Assembly (NCBI GenBank): GCA_965228975.1 | Contig: OZ245851.1 | Span: 2,232,001-2,296,000 of the forward strand | DNA length: 64,000 bases | Direction: 5' to 3' | From: JAJFJD01 sp965228975 | GTDB lineage: Bacteria > Pseudomonadota > Alphaproteobacteria > UBA8366 | Shown: positions 7,433 to 15,882 of the stretch, piece after piece | Layout of the letters: each line of letters starts with the position of its first letter | How positions within the stretch are numbered: position 1 is the stretch's first letter | Position numbers and translations under genes: made by a program | Notes under the pieces: generated by a model | Seen by the model: the letters and a program-made list of their open reading frames with translations, nothing else | What the model was told of the DNA's origin: nothing | Databases searched by the model: none

Positions 7433-8743
7433 CTAGTATTTACTGAGGACGCCCCGGATGAGTTCGAACATCCGGTCGAGATCCGCTTCGGTGGACACAA
7501 ACGGTGGCGCGATCAGCATCGTATCGCCGGTCATCTTGGTCATCACCCCGGCTTCGTAGAAATCGCGGACCGCCTGGTATCCCCGGACACCCGGCGTGCC
7601 GTCCGTCGCAAGGTCGACGCCCGCCAACAGCCCGATTCCCCGTATATCGGTGACGACGCTCATGTCCTTCAGCGCATAGAGCTGATCCAGGAACGGCTTT
7701 TCGAGCTGCTTCGCGCGATCGAACAACCCCTCCTCCTCATAGATCGTCAGGGCCGCGATCCCGGCCGCGCAGGCTGCCGGATGCGCGCTATAGGTATATC
7801 CATGGAAGAAGTCGACACCCTGTTCCGGCGCGGCATCGGTGATTGTCTTGTAGATCCTGTCGCTCACCGTGACCGCCGCCATCGGAATCGAGCCGTTGGT
7901 CAACGCCTTCGCCATCGTGATGATGTCCGGCTGCACGTCGAATCGGGTGGCGCCGAAGTTGCTGCCGAGACGGCCGAAGCCGCAAATCACTTCGTCCATG
8001 ATCAACAGGATGCCGTGGGAGTCGCAGATCTCGCGCAGCCGCTCCAGGTAGCCCTTCGGCGGGACCAGACAGCCGGTCGAACCGGCAACCGGCTCGACGA
8101 TACAGGCAGCGATGGTGTCCCCGCCGTGCAGGTCGCAGAAACGCTGCAGGTCATTCGCCAAATCGGCGCCGTTTTCCGGCTGTCCCTGGCTGAAACGCTG
8201 CTCTTCGGTCCAGGTATGGCGCATATGCAGGACACCCGGCACGCCGAGGCCGTACATCTCGCGATTCTTCACCATGCCGCCGACGGAAAATCCGGCGAAG
8301 TTCACGCCGTGATACCCGCGCTCGCGCCCGACAAGACGCATCCGCTGTCCTTCGCCGCGCACCCGGTGATAAAGCAGCGCCATTTTCAACGCCGTCTCTA
8401 CGGCTTCCGACCCGGAATTGACGAAGAATGTGTAATCCAGATCACCCGGCGCCAATGCCTTGATCCGGCGCGCCAGCTCGAACGCGGCCGGATGGCCATG
8501 TTGGAAAGGCGGCATATAGGACATTTCTTTGAGCTGTTCGTAGACCGCATCCGCGATTTCCGGGCGGCTATGGCCCGCGGGCGAACAGAACAGGCCCGAC
8601 ACGGCGTCGATCAGGTCATGGCCATGATGCGACGTGAAATGAACGCCCTTGCCCTCGACGATCAGCCGCGGCTCTTTCTTGAAATGCTTGTTGGACGAAA
8701 ACGGCATCCAGTGATGTTCGAGATCGTTTGTCGGGTACCGCAT
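7433..8743 (-). CDS. Class III omega-aminotransferase (beta-alanine/taurine:pyruvate type)
   Basis: This is a PLP-dependent class III aminotransferase (436 aa). The start NDLEHHWMPFSSNKHFK is typical of omega-amino-acid:pyruvate transaminases. LLIMDEVICGFGR carries the Asp that binds the PLP ring nitrogen, and DIITMAKALTNG carries the Schiff-base lysine. The enzyme should move an amino group from a terminal amine such as beta-alanine to pyruvate; several relatives accept taurine. The neighbouring sulfite exporter and xsc make taurine to sulfoacetaldehyde a plausible use, but this is inferred. The start at 8743 is supported by CAGGAG nine bases upstream. The N terminus looks closer to beta-alanine enzymes than to classical Tpa. 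Confidence 0.85.
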   Translation of the reverse strand: MRYPTNDLEHHWMPFSSNKHFKKEPRLIVEGKGVHFTSHHGHDLIDAVSGLFCSPAGHSRPEIADAVYEQLKEMSYMPPFQHGHPAAFELARRIKALAPGDLDYTFFVNSGSEAVETALKMALLYHRVRGEGQRMRLVGRERGYHGVNFAGFSVGGMVKNREMYGLGVPGVLHMRHTWTEEQRFSQGQPENGADLANDLQRFCDLHGGDTIAACIVEPVAGSTGCLVPPKGYLERLREICDSHGILLIMDEVICGFGRLGSNFGATRFDVQPDIITMAKALTNGSIPMAAVTVSDRIYKTITDAAPEQGVDFFHGYTYSAHPAACAAGIAALTIYEEEGLFDRAKQLEKPFLDQLYALKDMSVVTDIRGIGLLAGVDLATDGTPGVRGYQAVRDFYEAGVMTKMTGDTMLIAPPFVSTEADLDRMFELIRGVLSKY

Positions 8744-8884
8744 TTCACACACTCCTGATGATGGCCCATTGATCGGCGATCGCCGCAAATCCAAGGCGGT
8801 ATTCTATATCAAATGCTTGTCCAATAGACGGTTTTTCACAAGCGAATCTACCCAAAAACCCGCCCGAAACCTCATTTTAGGCCT

Positions 8885-9658
8885 CTATTGCATCGCCGTA
8901 TATAGGACACGGAACAACAAGGTGGCTCCCATCACGATCAAGACGACAAGCGCCCAGCGCCGGGCGCGTTCGGGATCCGCCTTGCCGAAGGCGTGCGAGC
9001 CGAGGTAGGTCCCGGCGAGCACGATCGGAAACAGCAGCAGCGCCCGGATCACCGCATCGGCGTCCAACATGCCCCGGATCGCGGCGAAGACGCAGCCGAG
9101 GATGCCTGCGCCCAGGATGTAGGCCATGATCGAGGCGCGCGCCACACGGATATCCAGCGGCGTCGACAGGTAGTACAGGAAGACCGGCGGCCCCGGGATG
9201 CCGACCGCACCGGTCAGAAATCCCGCCACCGCCCCGACCCCTGCGGTTGCCGGGGTAGAGAATGTTCCGCTCAACCGGGTCCCGCGCCATAGGATTACCG
9301 CCGCGACGATGACCGTGAGGGCGACACCGGCCCGCGTGATATCCGCCGGTACGCTAGCGATCAACGCCAAGCCGATCGGCACGCCCACCAACGCACCGGC
9401 CCAGATACGCCACAGCGACGGCCAATCGGCTTCCTTTCGGATGGTCGGCGCCAATTGCAGGCTGATGAGAACCTCGAGCAGAAAGGTGATTGGCACCACG
9501 GCAACCGGCGGCAGGACCAGCGACAGACTCGGCACCCACATGAGCGACGAGCCGAATCCGGTGAACCCGCGGATAAAGGCTGCAATGAACATGGCGACCA
9601 GGCAAAACGCCAAGACGCTTGGGCTTAGACCTTCGACGGCGGAAACGATCAGATCCAC
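8885..9658 (-). CDS. TauE/SafE-family sulfite/sulfoacetate exporter
   Basis: This inner-membrane protein (257 aa) has about seven to eight hydrophobic helices and the family pattern: an early RGFTGFGSSLMWVPSL helix and a matching inverted half GFLTGAVGIPGPPVFLYYL. TauE/SafE proteins export sulfite, sulfoacetate or other anions. Here the flanking aminotransferase and xsc favour sulfite efflux, because desulfonation by Xsc releases toxic sulfite. The gene is on the same strand as the aminotransferase, 141 bp upstream. The family is broad, so the substrate rests on context. Confidence 0.8.
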   Translation of the reverse strand: MDLIVSAVEGLSPSVLAFCLVAMFIAAFIRGFTGFGSSLMWVPSLSLVLPPVAVVPITFLLEVLISLQLAPTIRKEADWPSLWRIWAGALVGVPIGLALIASVPADITRAGVALTVIVAAVILWRGTRLSGTFSTPATAGVGAVAGFLTGAVGIPGPPVFLYYLSTPLDIRVARASIMAYILGAGILGCVFAAIRGMLDADAVIRALLLFPIVLAGTYLGSHAFGKADPERARRWALVVLIVMGATLLFRVLYTAMQ

Positions 9659-9872
9659 GGCAAATTACACGGATCGTGCATGAAACATCCCGGCGCGGCA
9701 GTACGAGAGGCGGCCCCGTCCCGCTAAACGAGAAAGGCCCGTTACGAAATCGCGCCGACCGTATCGCCGTTGTTCCCGTTCGGCAAGGCGTGGCGGCAGG
9801 GTTTCTCCGCGCCGGCGAAGTGCTATGAAGTATTACCATGGTCGTCTTGGCCGGCCGGCGAAGGACATCCGG

Positions 9873-10529
9873 ATGTCTCCCAAACTCGTAATTTTCGACT
9901 GCGACGGCGTCTTGGTGGATACCGAACCGATCGCGAACGAGAAATTGGCCGAGTTTCTCTCGGAACTGGGGCTCGTCCTCAGCCGAGACGAGTGCCGTCG
10001 GCAATTCCAGGGCAAGATGATCGAGGACGTGTGCCGCCACGTCGCCGAATTGCTCGATCAACCGTTCGACCCCACCCTGCCCCCGCGCGTTCGCCGGACC
10101 ATCGAAGATGCGGTCGCCGTCGACGTGAAACCGGTTCCCGGCGTCGTCGATCTCGTCCATCGCGTGGCGGCGAGCGATTTCTCCTATTGCGTCGCGTCAT
10201 CGGGGTCGATCCCGAAGATGCACAGCACGCTCGGCCCGGTGGGACTGTTGCCGCTGATGGAGGACGTGCTGTTCAGCGCTCAGGATGTCGAACGCGGGAA
10301 ACCGCACCCGGACATATTCCTGGCCGCGGCGGCGGCAATGGGCCATCGATGCGAAGACGCGATCGTGATCGAAGACTCGTTGAGCGGCGTCCAAGCCGGC
10401 GTCGCCGCCGGCGCCCGGGTCCTGGGCTACGCCGGCGACCCATTCACCGATGCCGACGCCCTGCGGAATGAAGGCGCAGAGATCGTCCATCGCATGGAGG
10501 ATATCGGCGCAATTATCGGATTGGACTGA
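9873..10529 (+). CDS. HAD-superfamily phosphatase (beta-phosphoglucomutase/Gph-like)
   Basis: This is a haloacid-dehalogenase hydrolase with a C1-type cap (218 aa). Motif I is FDCDGVLVDTEP with the nucleophilic and acid Asp, motif II is the SSG after YCVA, the lysine motif is GKPHPDIF, and motif IV is VIEDS. Proteins of this kind hydrolyse small phosphate esters such as phosphoglycolate, sugar phosphates or pyrimidine nucleotides; the substrate cannot be told. The ATG at 9873 is chosen because AAGGAC lies just upstream and MSPKLVIFDCDG is the normal start. An in-frame ATG at 9825 would add 16 unsupported residues. It stands alone, divergent from the sulfite exporter. Confidence 0.85.
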   Translation: MSPKLVIFDCDGVLVDTEPIANEKLAEFLSELGLVLSRDECRRQFQGKMIEDVCRHVAELLDQPFDPTLPPRVRRTIEDAVAVDVKPVPGVVDLVHRVAASDFSYCVASSGSIPKMHSTLGPVGLLPLMEDVLFSAQDVERGKPHPDIFLAAAAAMGHRCEDAIVIEDSLSGVQAGVAAGARVLGYAGDPFTDADALRNEGAEIVHRMEDIGAIIGLD

Positions 10530-10615
10530 CGCCGTCCCCCGACCGGGCATAGCAAAGGGCTCGGCGGCGGTCCTGAAACGACCCCGCACACACCCAGACG
10601 CAAAAATTGATTGAT

Positions 10616-10807
10616 TTAGCCCTGTTCGCCGGCAGGCTGCACCGCCGCAACCGGATCGGCGGCGTCATCGGCCCCATCGACCGCAGGCCCTTCCTCGGCC
10701 TGGGCCTTCTTCCGCTCGGCACGCGCTTGCTTGCGCTCGGCCTTTCTCTTGGCCTTCGCGCGCTCGCGCTCCATCCGTTCGAACTTGTAGTTGGGTTTCC
10801 GGGGCAA
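10616..10807 (-). CDS. Small highly charged Lys/Arg/Glu-rich protein
   Basis: This short protein (about 63 aa) starts PRKPNYKFERMERERAKAKR and continues with a lysine/arginine/alanine helix-forming stretch and an acidic, alanine-rich tail. Small proteins with the same PRKPNY-FER-ERERAKA opening recur in alphaproteobacterial genomes as conserved hypotheticals, so I regard it as real. The TTG at 10807 is the start that matches such proteins; a GTG at 10816 would add three residues. No function is known. The sequence suggests a single charged helix. It sits between a HAD phosphatase and the cold-shock gene, on the same strand as the latter. Confidence 0.6.
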   Translation of the reverse strand: MPRKPNYKFERMERERAKAKRKAERKQARAERKKAQAEEGPAVDGADDAADPVAAVQPAGEQG

Positions 10808-10887
10808 ACGGCACACTCACTCAATGATCGAACAACGGGCGGAAAACACCATAGAACGGGACGGCCAATGACCGCCCCGCAGCCGGA

Positions 10888-11097
10888 TCAGTCTGCGAGA
10901 GCGATATTCTCGGCAGCCATTTTTCCGTCCCGGCCGGGCACCAATTCGAAGGTGACCCGCTGACCTTCCGTCAGCGTGGACAGGCCGGACCGTTCAACCG
11001 CACTGATATGCACGAAGGCATCTTTCGAACCGTCTTCAGGCTCGATAAACCCATATCCCTTCGTGGGGTTGAACCATTTGACAACACCGTTCGCCAT
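10888..11097 (-). CDS. Cold-shock domain protein (CspA family)
   Basis: This 69-aa single-stranded nucleic-acid-binding protein has a single cold-shock domain. RNP1 is visible as KGYGFIEPE and RNP2 as DAFVHISA, after the usual MANGVVKWFN start. Such proteins act as RNA chaperones in the cytoplasm. The real start is the ATG at 11097; a longer frame to 11166 is an artefact. The roughly 250-base leader between here and the xsc terminator is AT-rich near 11200-11350, consistent with the long structured 5' UTR common for csp genes; no clear promoter could be assigned. Confidence 0.93.
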   Translation of the reverse strand: MANGVVKWFNPTKGYGFIEPEDGSKDAFVHISAVERSGLSTLTEGQRVTFELVPGRDGKMAAENIALAD

Positions 11098-11348
11098 GAT
11101 CTTTGTCCTTTCACGACAATCCAATACCGGAACGCCGCCGCGCGGCCTTCCAAAAATCACGTTCAAAATGCCGCAGAAGTAACCTGGCTAACCGTCGAAA
11201 CGGGTAAACATGAGAGCAACAACGACGTTATAACGCATCCCGACCATACACCGCCGAGAGTAATACTCAAGAGGTTTATCCGTTTTTTAACCCCGATTCG
11301 CGCGTGAATTGATCCGGCCGAAAAGCGGTGAATACCCTGAATTTTATT

Positions 11349-11380
11349 AAAAAACGGGCGCCGGATCGCTCCGGCGCCCG
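11349..11380 (-). terminator. Rho-independent terminator of xsc
   Basis: An 11-bp perfect inverted repeat (CGGGCGCCGGA at 11355-11365 and its complement at 11370-11380, loop TCGC) is followed on the minus strand by a run of six U residues (11349-11354). It begins 21 bases after the xsc stop codon and is the clearest intrinsic terminator in the window. It separates xsc from the cold-shock gene downstream. Confidence 0.95.
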
Positions 11381-11401
11381 CTTCCGTCGTGGATCGGTGT
11401 C

Positions 11402-13165
11402 TTATCGTGAAACGGTCAGGTTCTTGTAGCGGTCCAACAGGCAAGCCTGGTCCTGCATGGCGTCGCGGCGGAACGGTGCGCCCAGTTCCTGGTTCACCAC
11501 CACTTCGATCAGCGTGGTCGTGCCCTTCTTCTGGGCCGCGCAGGCCTCGGAAACGGCCGAGGTCAGCTCATCCATCGTCTCGACGCGGAGACCGTCGATA
11601 CCGAACGCTTTCGCGACATCGGCGTAGCTGAAGTCGTCGCCGAGTTCGGTGCCGACGAAGCGCTCGTCGAACCACAGGATGTCGTTCTTCTTCTCGGCTC
11701 CCCATTGGCCGTTGCGGAAGACGATGACCGTCACCGGAATCTGCATCCGGTTGCAGGTCGGCAGTTCGTTCAGGCTGATCCCGAACGCGCCGTCGCCGAC
11801 CAGGGCGACCGCGGGCCGGTCGGGGCGCGCCATCTTGGCGCCCATGATCGACGGGAACGCGTAGCCGCAGTTGCCGAACATGCCCGGCGCCAGAAAACTG
11901 CGCGGCTCCTCGAACGGCAGATAGCTGTTCGCCATGGCGCAGATGTTGCCGATATCGGTGGACACCATGGCATCCTTCGGCAATCCGTCCTGGATCGCGC
12001 GGAGGACCTGACGCGGCGCCATCTTATCCGGCTCCCGCTCGCGCGCCCGTGCGTTCCAGGTGCTGCCGGGATCGTCCTCTTCATGATCCCAACCGGCGAG
12101 CTTCTGCAGCCAAGCCGACTTGGCGGTCGCCGCGTCGGACTTCCGCTTCTCGCCTGCCGCGCCCGCCGAATGACCGTCCAACGCCCGCACGAGCTGCTGC
12201 GCCACCGCCTTGGCGTCGCCGCAGATGCCCACGTCGATCGGCTTGGCGAGGCCGAGCATGTCCGGATTGGAATCGACCTGGATGATCTGCGCCTGGCCGG
12301 TCCAATAGTCGATGTTGTGCTGCGGCAACGTGCTGAACGGGTTCAGCCGCGTCCCGAGCGCCAGGATCACATCGGCCTGCTTGATCAGCGTCATCGCCGA
12401 TTCCCAGCCCTGGTAGCCCAGCGGCCCGACGGCCAGCGGATGGCTGGCGGGGAAGCTGTCGTTATGCAGATAGCTGTTCGCGACCGGCGCGCCCAGGCAT
12501 TCGGCCAGCGTCTTGCACTCTTCGACGGCGTCGGCGAGGCCGACACCGGCGCCCGCCACGATCATCGGGAACTTCGCCCCGGCAAGCAGGTCCGCCGCCG
12601 ACTGGACCAAGGCTTCGTCGCCCATGAGACGGCCCGGCATGATCGGCTCCGGAATTTCCAGGTCGACGACCTGGCAGAACATGTCGCGCGGAATGTTGAA
12701 CTGCACCGGCGCGGAATGCTGACGCGCACGCTGGAAGCAACGGTTCAGCGCCTCGACGATCCGATTGTGATGGGTCAGGGTTTCCTGGTGACAGGTGATT
12801 TCCTCGAAATACGGCAACTGGCGGGTTTCCTGGAATCCACCGAGCCCTTGCGTCATCGCGCCGGTTTCCGGCGTGATCACGACCATCGGCGTATGGTTCC
12901 AATACGCCGCCGCGACCGCGGTCACGAAATTGGTGATGCCCGGGCCGTTTTGCGCGATACAGACCGCGACCTCGCCGCTCGCCCGTGTGTAGCCGTCCGC
13001 CATATGAGCGGCGCCCTGTTCGTGCGCGACATCGACAAAGCGGATGCCCGCGGCCTCGAAGACGTCCAAACCCGGCATAAAGGCCGATCCGACGATACCG
13101 TAGGCAACCTTCACGCCTTGCACGCGAAGCGTTTCGACGAACGCCTCTTGCGAAGTCATTTTCAT
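11402..13165 (-). CDS. xsc: Sulfoacetaldehyde acetyltransferase Xsc
   Basis: Xsc is a ThDP-dependent enzyme that converts sulfoacetaldehyde and phosphate into acetyl phosphate and sulfite, the desulfonation step of taurine, isethionate and sulfoacetate breakdown. The protein (587 aa) has the normal family length. The N-terminal pyrimidine domain has the activating Glu in AHEQGAAHMADGY. The C-terminal pyrophosphate domain has the GDG...N ThDP motif beginning GDGAFGISLNE and ending near FRNGQWG, and the C terminus reads GAPFRRDAM, a hallmark of Xsc. It is preceded by a nearly 400-bp divergent regulatory region shared with an IclR regulator and ends at a strong terminator. A phosphotransacylase gene that could use its acetyl phosphate lies just across the divergent region. 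Confidence 0.95.
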   Translation of the reverse strand: MKMTSQEAFVETLRVQGVKVAYGIVGSAFMPGLDVFEAAGIRFVDVAHEQGAAHMADGYTRASGEVAVCIAQNGPGITNFVTAVAAAYWNHTPMVVITPETGAMTQGLGGFQETRQLPYFEEITCHQETLTHHNRIVEALNRCFQRARQHSAPVQFNIPRDMFCQVVDLEIPEPIMPGRLMGDEALVQSAADLLAGAKFPMIVAGAGVGLADAVEECKTLAECLGAPVANSYLHNDSFPASHPLAVGPLGYQGWESAMTLIKQADVILALGTRLNPFSTLPQHNIDYWTGQAQIIQVDSNPDMLGLAKPIDVGICGDAKAVAQQLVRALDGHSAGAAGEKRKSDAATAKSAWLQKLAGWDHEEDDPGSTWNARAREREPDKMAPRQVLRAIQDGLPKDAMVSTDIGNICAMANSYLPFEEPRSFLAPGMFGNCGYAFPSIMGAKMARPDRPAVALVGDGAFGISLNELPTCNRMQIPVTVIVFRNGQWGAEKKNDILWFDERFVGTELGDDFSYADVAKAFGIDGLRVETMDELTSAVSEACAAQKKGTTTLIEVVVNQELGAPFRRDAMQDQACLLDRYKNLTVSR

Positions 13166-13387
13166 GGTCTTTCCTTTCTCTTTCGATCCTTACCCGGACC
13201 CGTGGCCCGAAAGCGCCGATCAGCCCATTCGGTCTTGACTGCTCAGAGGTTCAGGAATGACATCCGTGCCCGCCCGTTCCCGGCGCTCCTTGCCGGCCCG
13301 CACGCCTTTGGTGGAAGAGCGCGTCTGCCTCTACCGAGCACACCGCGCCGTGGCACTCATCCTCCCCCGTTTGCTCCTGCGAAACTG

Positions 13388-13406
13388 TCGTTATTTCATT
13401 TAACGA
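13388..13406. promoter_or_regulatory. Candidate operator in the xsc/IclR divergent region
   Basis: The 397-bp interval 13166-13562 separates divergent xsc and the IclR regulator gene. It contains no credible gene. Its centre is AT-rich and holds the 19-bp inverted repeat TCGTTATTTCATTTAACGA with 6-bp arms and a 7-bp spacer. IclR proteins usually bind short palindromes in such divergent regions, so this is a reasonable operator candidate. No promoter boxes could be assigned with confidence. Confidence 0.45.
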
Positions 13407-13562
13407 TACAATTCGTCTCAAAAAAAGCGTTGCTTGTCGACTCAAATTGTCATCTGATGAAAAAAAAGTTGTGGATAGTTCACACCGCAGCCACCCCGCC
13501 ACATGCTAAACAGAGTGTCGGCGGGGCCTCAAATCCGCCGTGACCACGCAACGAGGACACCG

Positions 13563-14387
13563 ATGCCCGAAGCCGACCGAACCGAGACCACGCGCCCCAC
13601 GAGTGCCCGGGCCAGCGGCCGCGGCGAGCGCAGCTCGGCGGTACAGCGGACCTTTGCCTTGTTGGAAATGATCGTCTCACAGACCCGTCCGATGAGCCTC
13701 GCCCAGATGGCGGAGCGGCTCGATCTGCCGAAACCGACCGTGCACCGCCTTGCAAGCCGGCTCGAAACCGAAGGCTTGCTCGCGCGCGAACCGTCGGGCA
13801 AGCAGTTCACCATCGGCCCGCGCCTCAACACGCTCGCCATCGACACGCTGACGGCGTCGGCTCAGCGCGCGCCGCGTCACGCGGTCCTGCAGGCGTTGGC
13901 CGAGGAGACAGGCGAGACCTGCAACCTGGGCATCCTCGACGGCAATCAAGTGGTCTATCTCGATCGGGTCGAGACCCATTGGCCGCTGCGGCTGCAACTC
14001 TCCGTCGGCAGCCATGTACCGCTCCATTGCTCGGCGATGGGCAAACTGTTCCTCAGCCAGATGACCAAACGCACGCGCGAGAAAATCTATGCGGCGGGTC
14101 CCCTGCAACGCTTCACCGAGCAGACCCTGACCGACCCGGAGGCGTTGGAGAAAGAGCTTCAGCAGATCCGTGCCGAAGGCGTGGCCGTGAACGATCAGGA
14201 ATACATGGTGGGCCTTGTCGGCCTTGCCGTGCCTGTGCCCGATCCTGAGCGCGCGGGCCGGTTCGCCGCAGCCCTCGCGATCCACGCGCCACAGCCGCGA
14301 TTGGATGCGGAGAAGATCCGCGGTTGCATACCGGTCCTCCGCAGCGCCGCCGAACGGCTGAGCCAGGTCCTCGGCGCACCCGCGTGA
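13563..14387 (+). CDS. IclR-family transcriptional regulator
   Basis: This is a DNA-binding regulator (274 aa). An N-terminal winged helix-turn-helix occupies roughly residues 25-90, with LAQMAERLDLPKPTVHRLAS as the recognition helix region, followed by the IclR effector-binding domain (LPLHCSAMGK-like segment VPLHCSAMGKLFLSQ). The ATG at 13563 is chosen because of GAGGA eight bases upstream. It is transcribed divergently from xsc and is followed, with a GTGA overlap or a 2-bp gap, by a phosphotransacylase gene. It therefore probably controls sulfonate catabolism in response to a pathway metabolite. The ligand is not known. Confidence 0.88.
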   Translation: MPEADRTETTRPTSARASGRGERSSAVQRTFALLEMIVSQTRPMSLAQMAERLDLPKPTVHRLASRLETEGLLAREPSGKQFTIGPRLNTLAIDTLTASAQRAPRHAVLQALAEETGETCNLGILDGNQVVYLDRVETHWPLRLQLSVGSHVPLHCSAMGKLFLSQMTKRTREKIYAAGPLQRFTEQTLTDPEALEKELQQIRAEGVAVNDQEYMVGLVGLAVPVPDPERAGRFAAALAIHAPQPRLDAEKIRGCIPVLRSAAERLSQVLGAPA

Positions 14388-14389
14388 CC

Positions 14390-15307
14390 ATGTTGAGCCG
14401 CCGACCCTTCCAATGTCCGCCCGCTTTGCTGTCGCGGGCGCAATCCGCGCCGCCGGTCCGCACGGCGATCGCCAACGCCGGCGCCGACCTGCCGCTGGAA
14501 AGCACCCGGCTCGCCGTAGATGCGGGCCTGATGGAGCCGGTGCTCGTCGGCGACCGTGAGGCCATCGCGGCGGCGGCCGGCCGAATCGGCTGGGATATCG
14601 GGGGACTGGAGATCGTCGATGCCGCGGACGAGGCATCGGCCGGCATGACGGCCGCGAAACTCTGCGGTGATGGCGTCGCGGACGCCCTGATGAAGGGACA
14701 TATCCACACCGACACCTTCGTGCGCGGCATCCTCAGCCGGGATTCCGGTCTGCGCACGGGCCGCCGCCTCACCCATGTCTTCCATATGACGGTGCCCGGC
14801 GACGATAAGGCATTGCTGATCACCGACGCCGCGATCAACGTCGCACCGGACATCGAGACCCGCCTGCAGGCCGCGGCCAACGCGGTGGACCTTGCCATCG
14901 CCCTCGGCATCGATGCGCCGAGAGTCGCCGTCTTGTCCGCCAGCGAGGAGGCCACCGAGGCCATGCCCTCGACCCTGGACGCCGCCGAGATAACCGCGCG
15001 CGCGACATCCGCAATCCCGAACGCCTCGGTCTTCGGTCCCCTCGCCTTCGACAACGCCGTCTCGCCGGAGGCGGCTGCGCTCAAAGGGATCGACCATCCC
15101 GTTGCGGGACATGCGGACATCCTGTTGGTGCCGACCATCGAAACCGGCAACGCGTTGTTCAAGATGATGGTGTACTTCATGAGCGCCTGCGCGGCCGGCA
15201 TCGTCATGGGCGCCAAGGTGCCGGCGATACTGACCAGCCGCGCCGACCCGCCGGAGGCTCGGCTCGCCTCGGCCGCGATCGCCTCGATACTTGCGCAACA
15301 TCCCTGA
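14390..15307 (+). CDS. Phosphate acetyl/butyryltransferase family protein (Pta/Ptb)
   Basis: The protein (305 aa) covers the catalytic domain of the phosphotransacylase family. It matches most closely the C-terminal half of proteins annotated as bifunctional enoyl-CoA hydratase/phosphate acetyltransferase, here as a single domain. Recognisable segments are DALMKGHIHTD, VFGPLAFDNAVS, LVPTIETGNALFKMM and GAKVPAILTSRAD. In sulfonate degraders a Pta turns the acetyl phosphate made by Xsc into acetyl-CoA, which fits its place next to xsc and the IclR gene. It may start at the GTG at 14384, which overlaps the IclR stop. A phosphate butyryltransferase specificity cannot be excluded. Confidence 0.82.
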   Translation: MLSRRPFQCPPALLSRAQSAPPVRTAIANAGADLPLESTRLAVDAGLMEPVLVGDREAIAAAAGRIGWDIGGLEIVDAADEASAGMTAAKLCGDGVADALMKGHIHTDTFVRGILSRDSGLRTGRRLTHVFHMTVPGDDKALLITDAAINVAPDIETRLQAAANAVDLAIALGIDAPRVAVLSASEEATEAMPSTLDAAEITARATSAIPNASVFGPLAFDNAVSPEAAALKGIDHPVAGHADILLVPTIETGNALFKMMVYFMSACAAGIVMGAKVPAILTSRADPPEARLASAAIASILAQHP

Positions 15308-15377
15308 TATCGGCTATTGCGCCCCTGCGCCGAGAGTTTAAAACCGGCGGCATCACTCACTCAGGAACATACCGCGC

Positions 15378-15872
15378 GTGCCCTATCTGGTTCTTTTCAT
15401 CGCGACGATCTTTCTCGCCAATTGGTCTATCGAGACCTACGGTCTGGTTCCGGTCGGGCCGGACTTGATCGCACCGGCCGGCGTCTACTTCGCCGGCCTG
15501 GCCTTCACCTTCCGGGACCTGGCGCAGGAACGCCTAGGACGCGGGTGGATTGTCGGCGCCATCGTCGTCGGCGCGGTGATCTCAGGCCTCGTTTCGACCA
15601 AATTCGCGGTCGCCAGCGGCGTCGCCTTCCTGATCTCGGAAATGCTCGATTTCGCGGTCTACACGCCACTGCGTAAGCGGAACTGGATCGGGGCGGTCAT
15701 CGCATCGAACGTGGTCGGCCTGGTCGCGGACAGCATCGTCTTCCTGACACTCGCGTTCGGCAGCTTGAAATATCTGCCGGGCCAGGTGGTTGGCAAGGCG
15801 TGGATGACGCTGCTCGCGGTCGCCGTGTTGTGGTTCGTGCGGCGGCGGTTCGCGCCGAGTTCCGACCGCTGA
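15378..15872 (+). CDS. VUT-family transporter (queuosine precursor type)
   Basis: This integral membrane protein (164 aa) has five or six helices. Members of the VUT/YhhQ family import queuosine precursors such as preQ0, preQ1 or queuine. The start is the GTG at 15378 giving MPYLVLFIATIFLANWSIETYG. The LAFTFRDLAQERLGR segment and the FLISEMLDFAVYTPLR segment are family-typical. queC follows after 10 bp, which supports a role in supplying or salvaging 7-deazapurine precursors. At 164 aa it is shorter than YhhQ (about 220 aa), like other short alphaproteobacterial VUT proteins. Confidence 0.82.
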   Translation: MPYLVLFIATIFLANWSIETYGLVPVGPDLIAPAGVYFAGLAFTFRDLAQERLGRGWIVGAIVVGAVISGLVSTKFAVASGVAFLISEMLDFAVYTPLRKRNWIGAVIASNVVGLVADSIVFLTLAFGSLKYLPGQVVGKAWMTLLAVAVLWFVRRRFAPSSDR

Positions 15873-15882
15873 GGACCCACTG

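Noticed and set aside
10861..10887. Possible terminator after the cold-shock gene
   Set aside because: The GGGGCGG/CCGTCCC pairing is imperfect and no U-tract follows.
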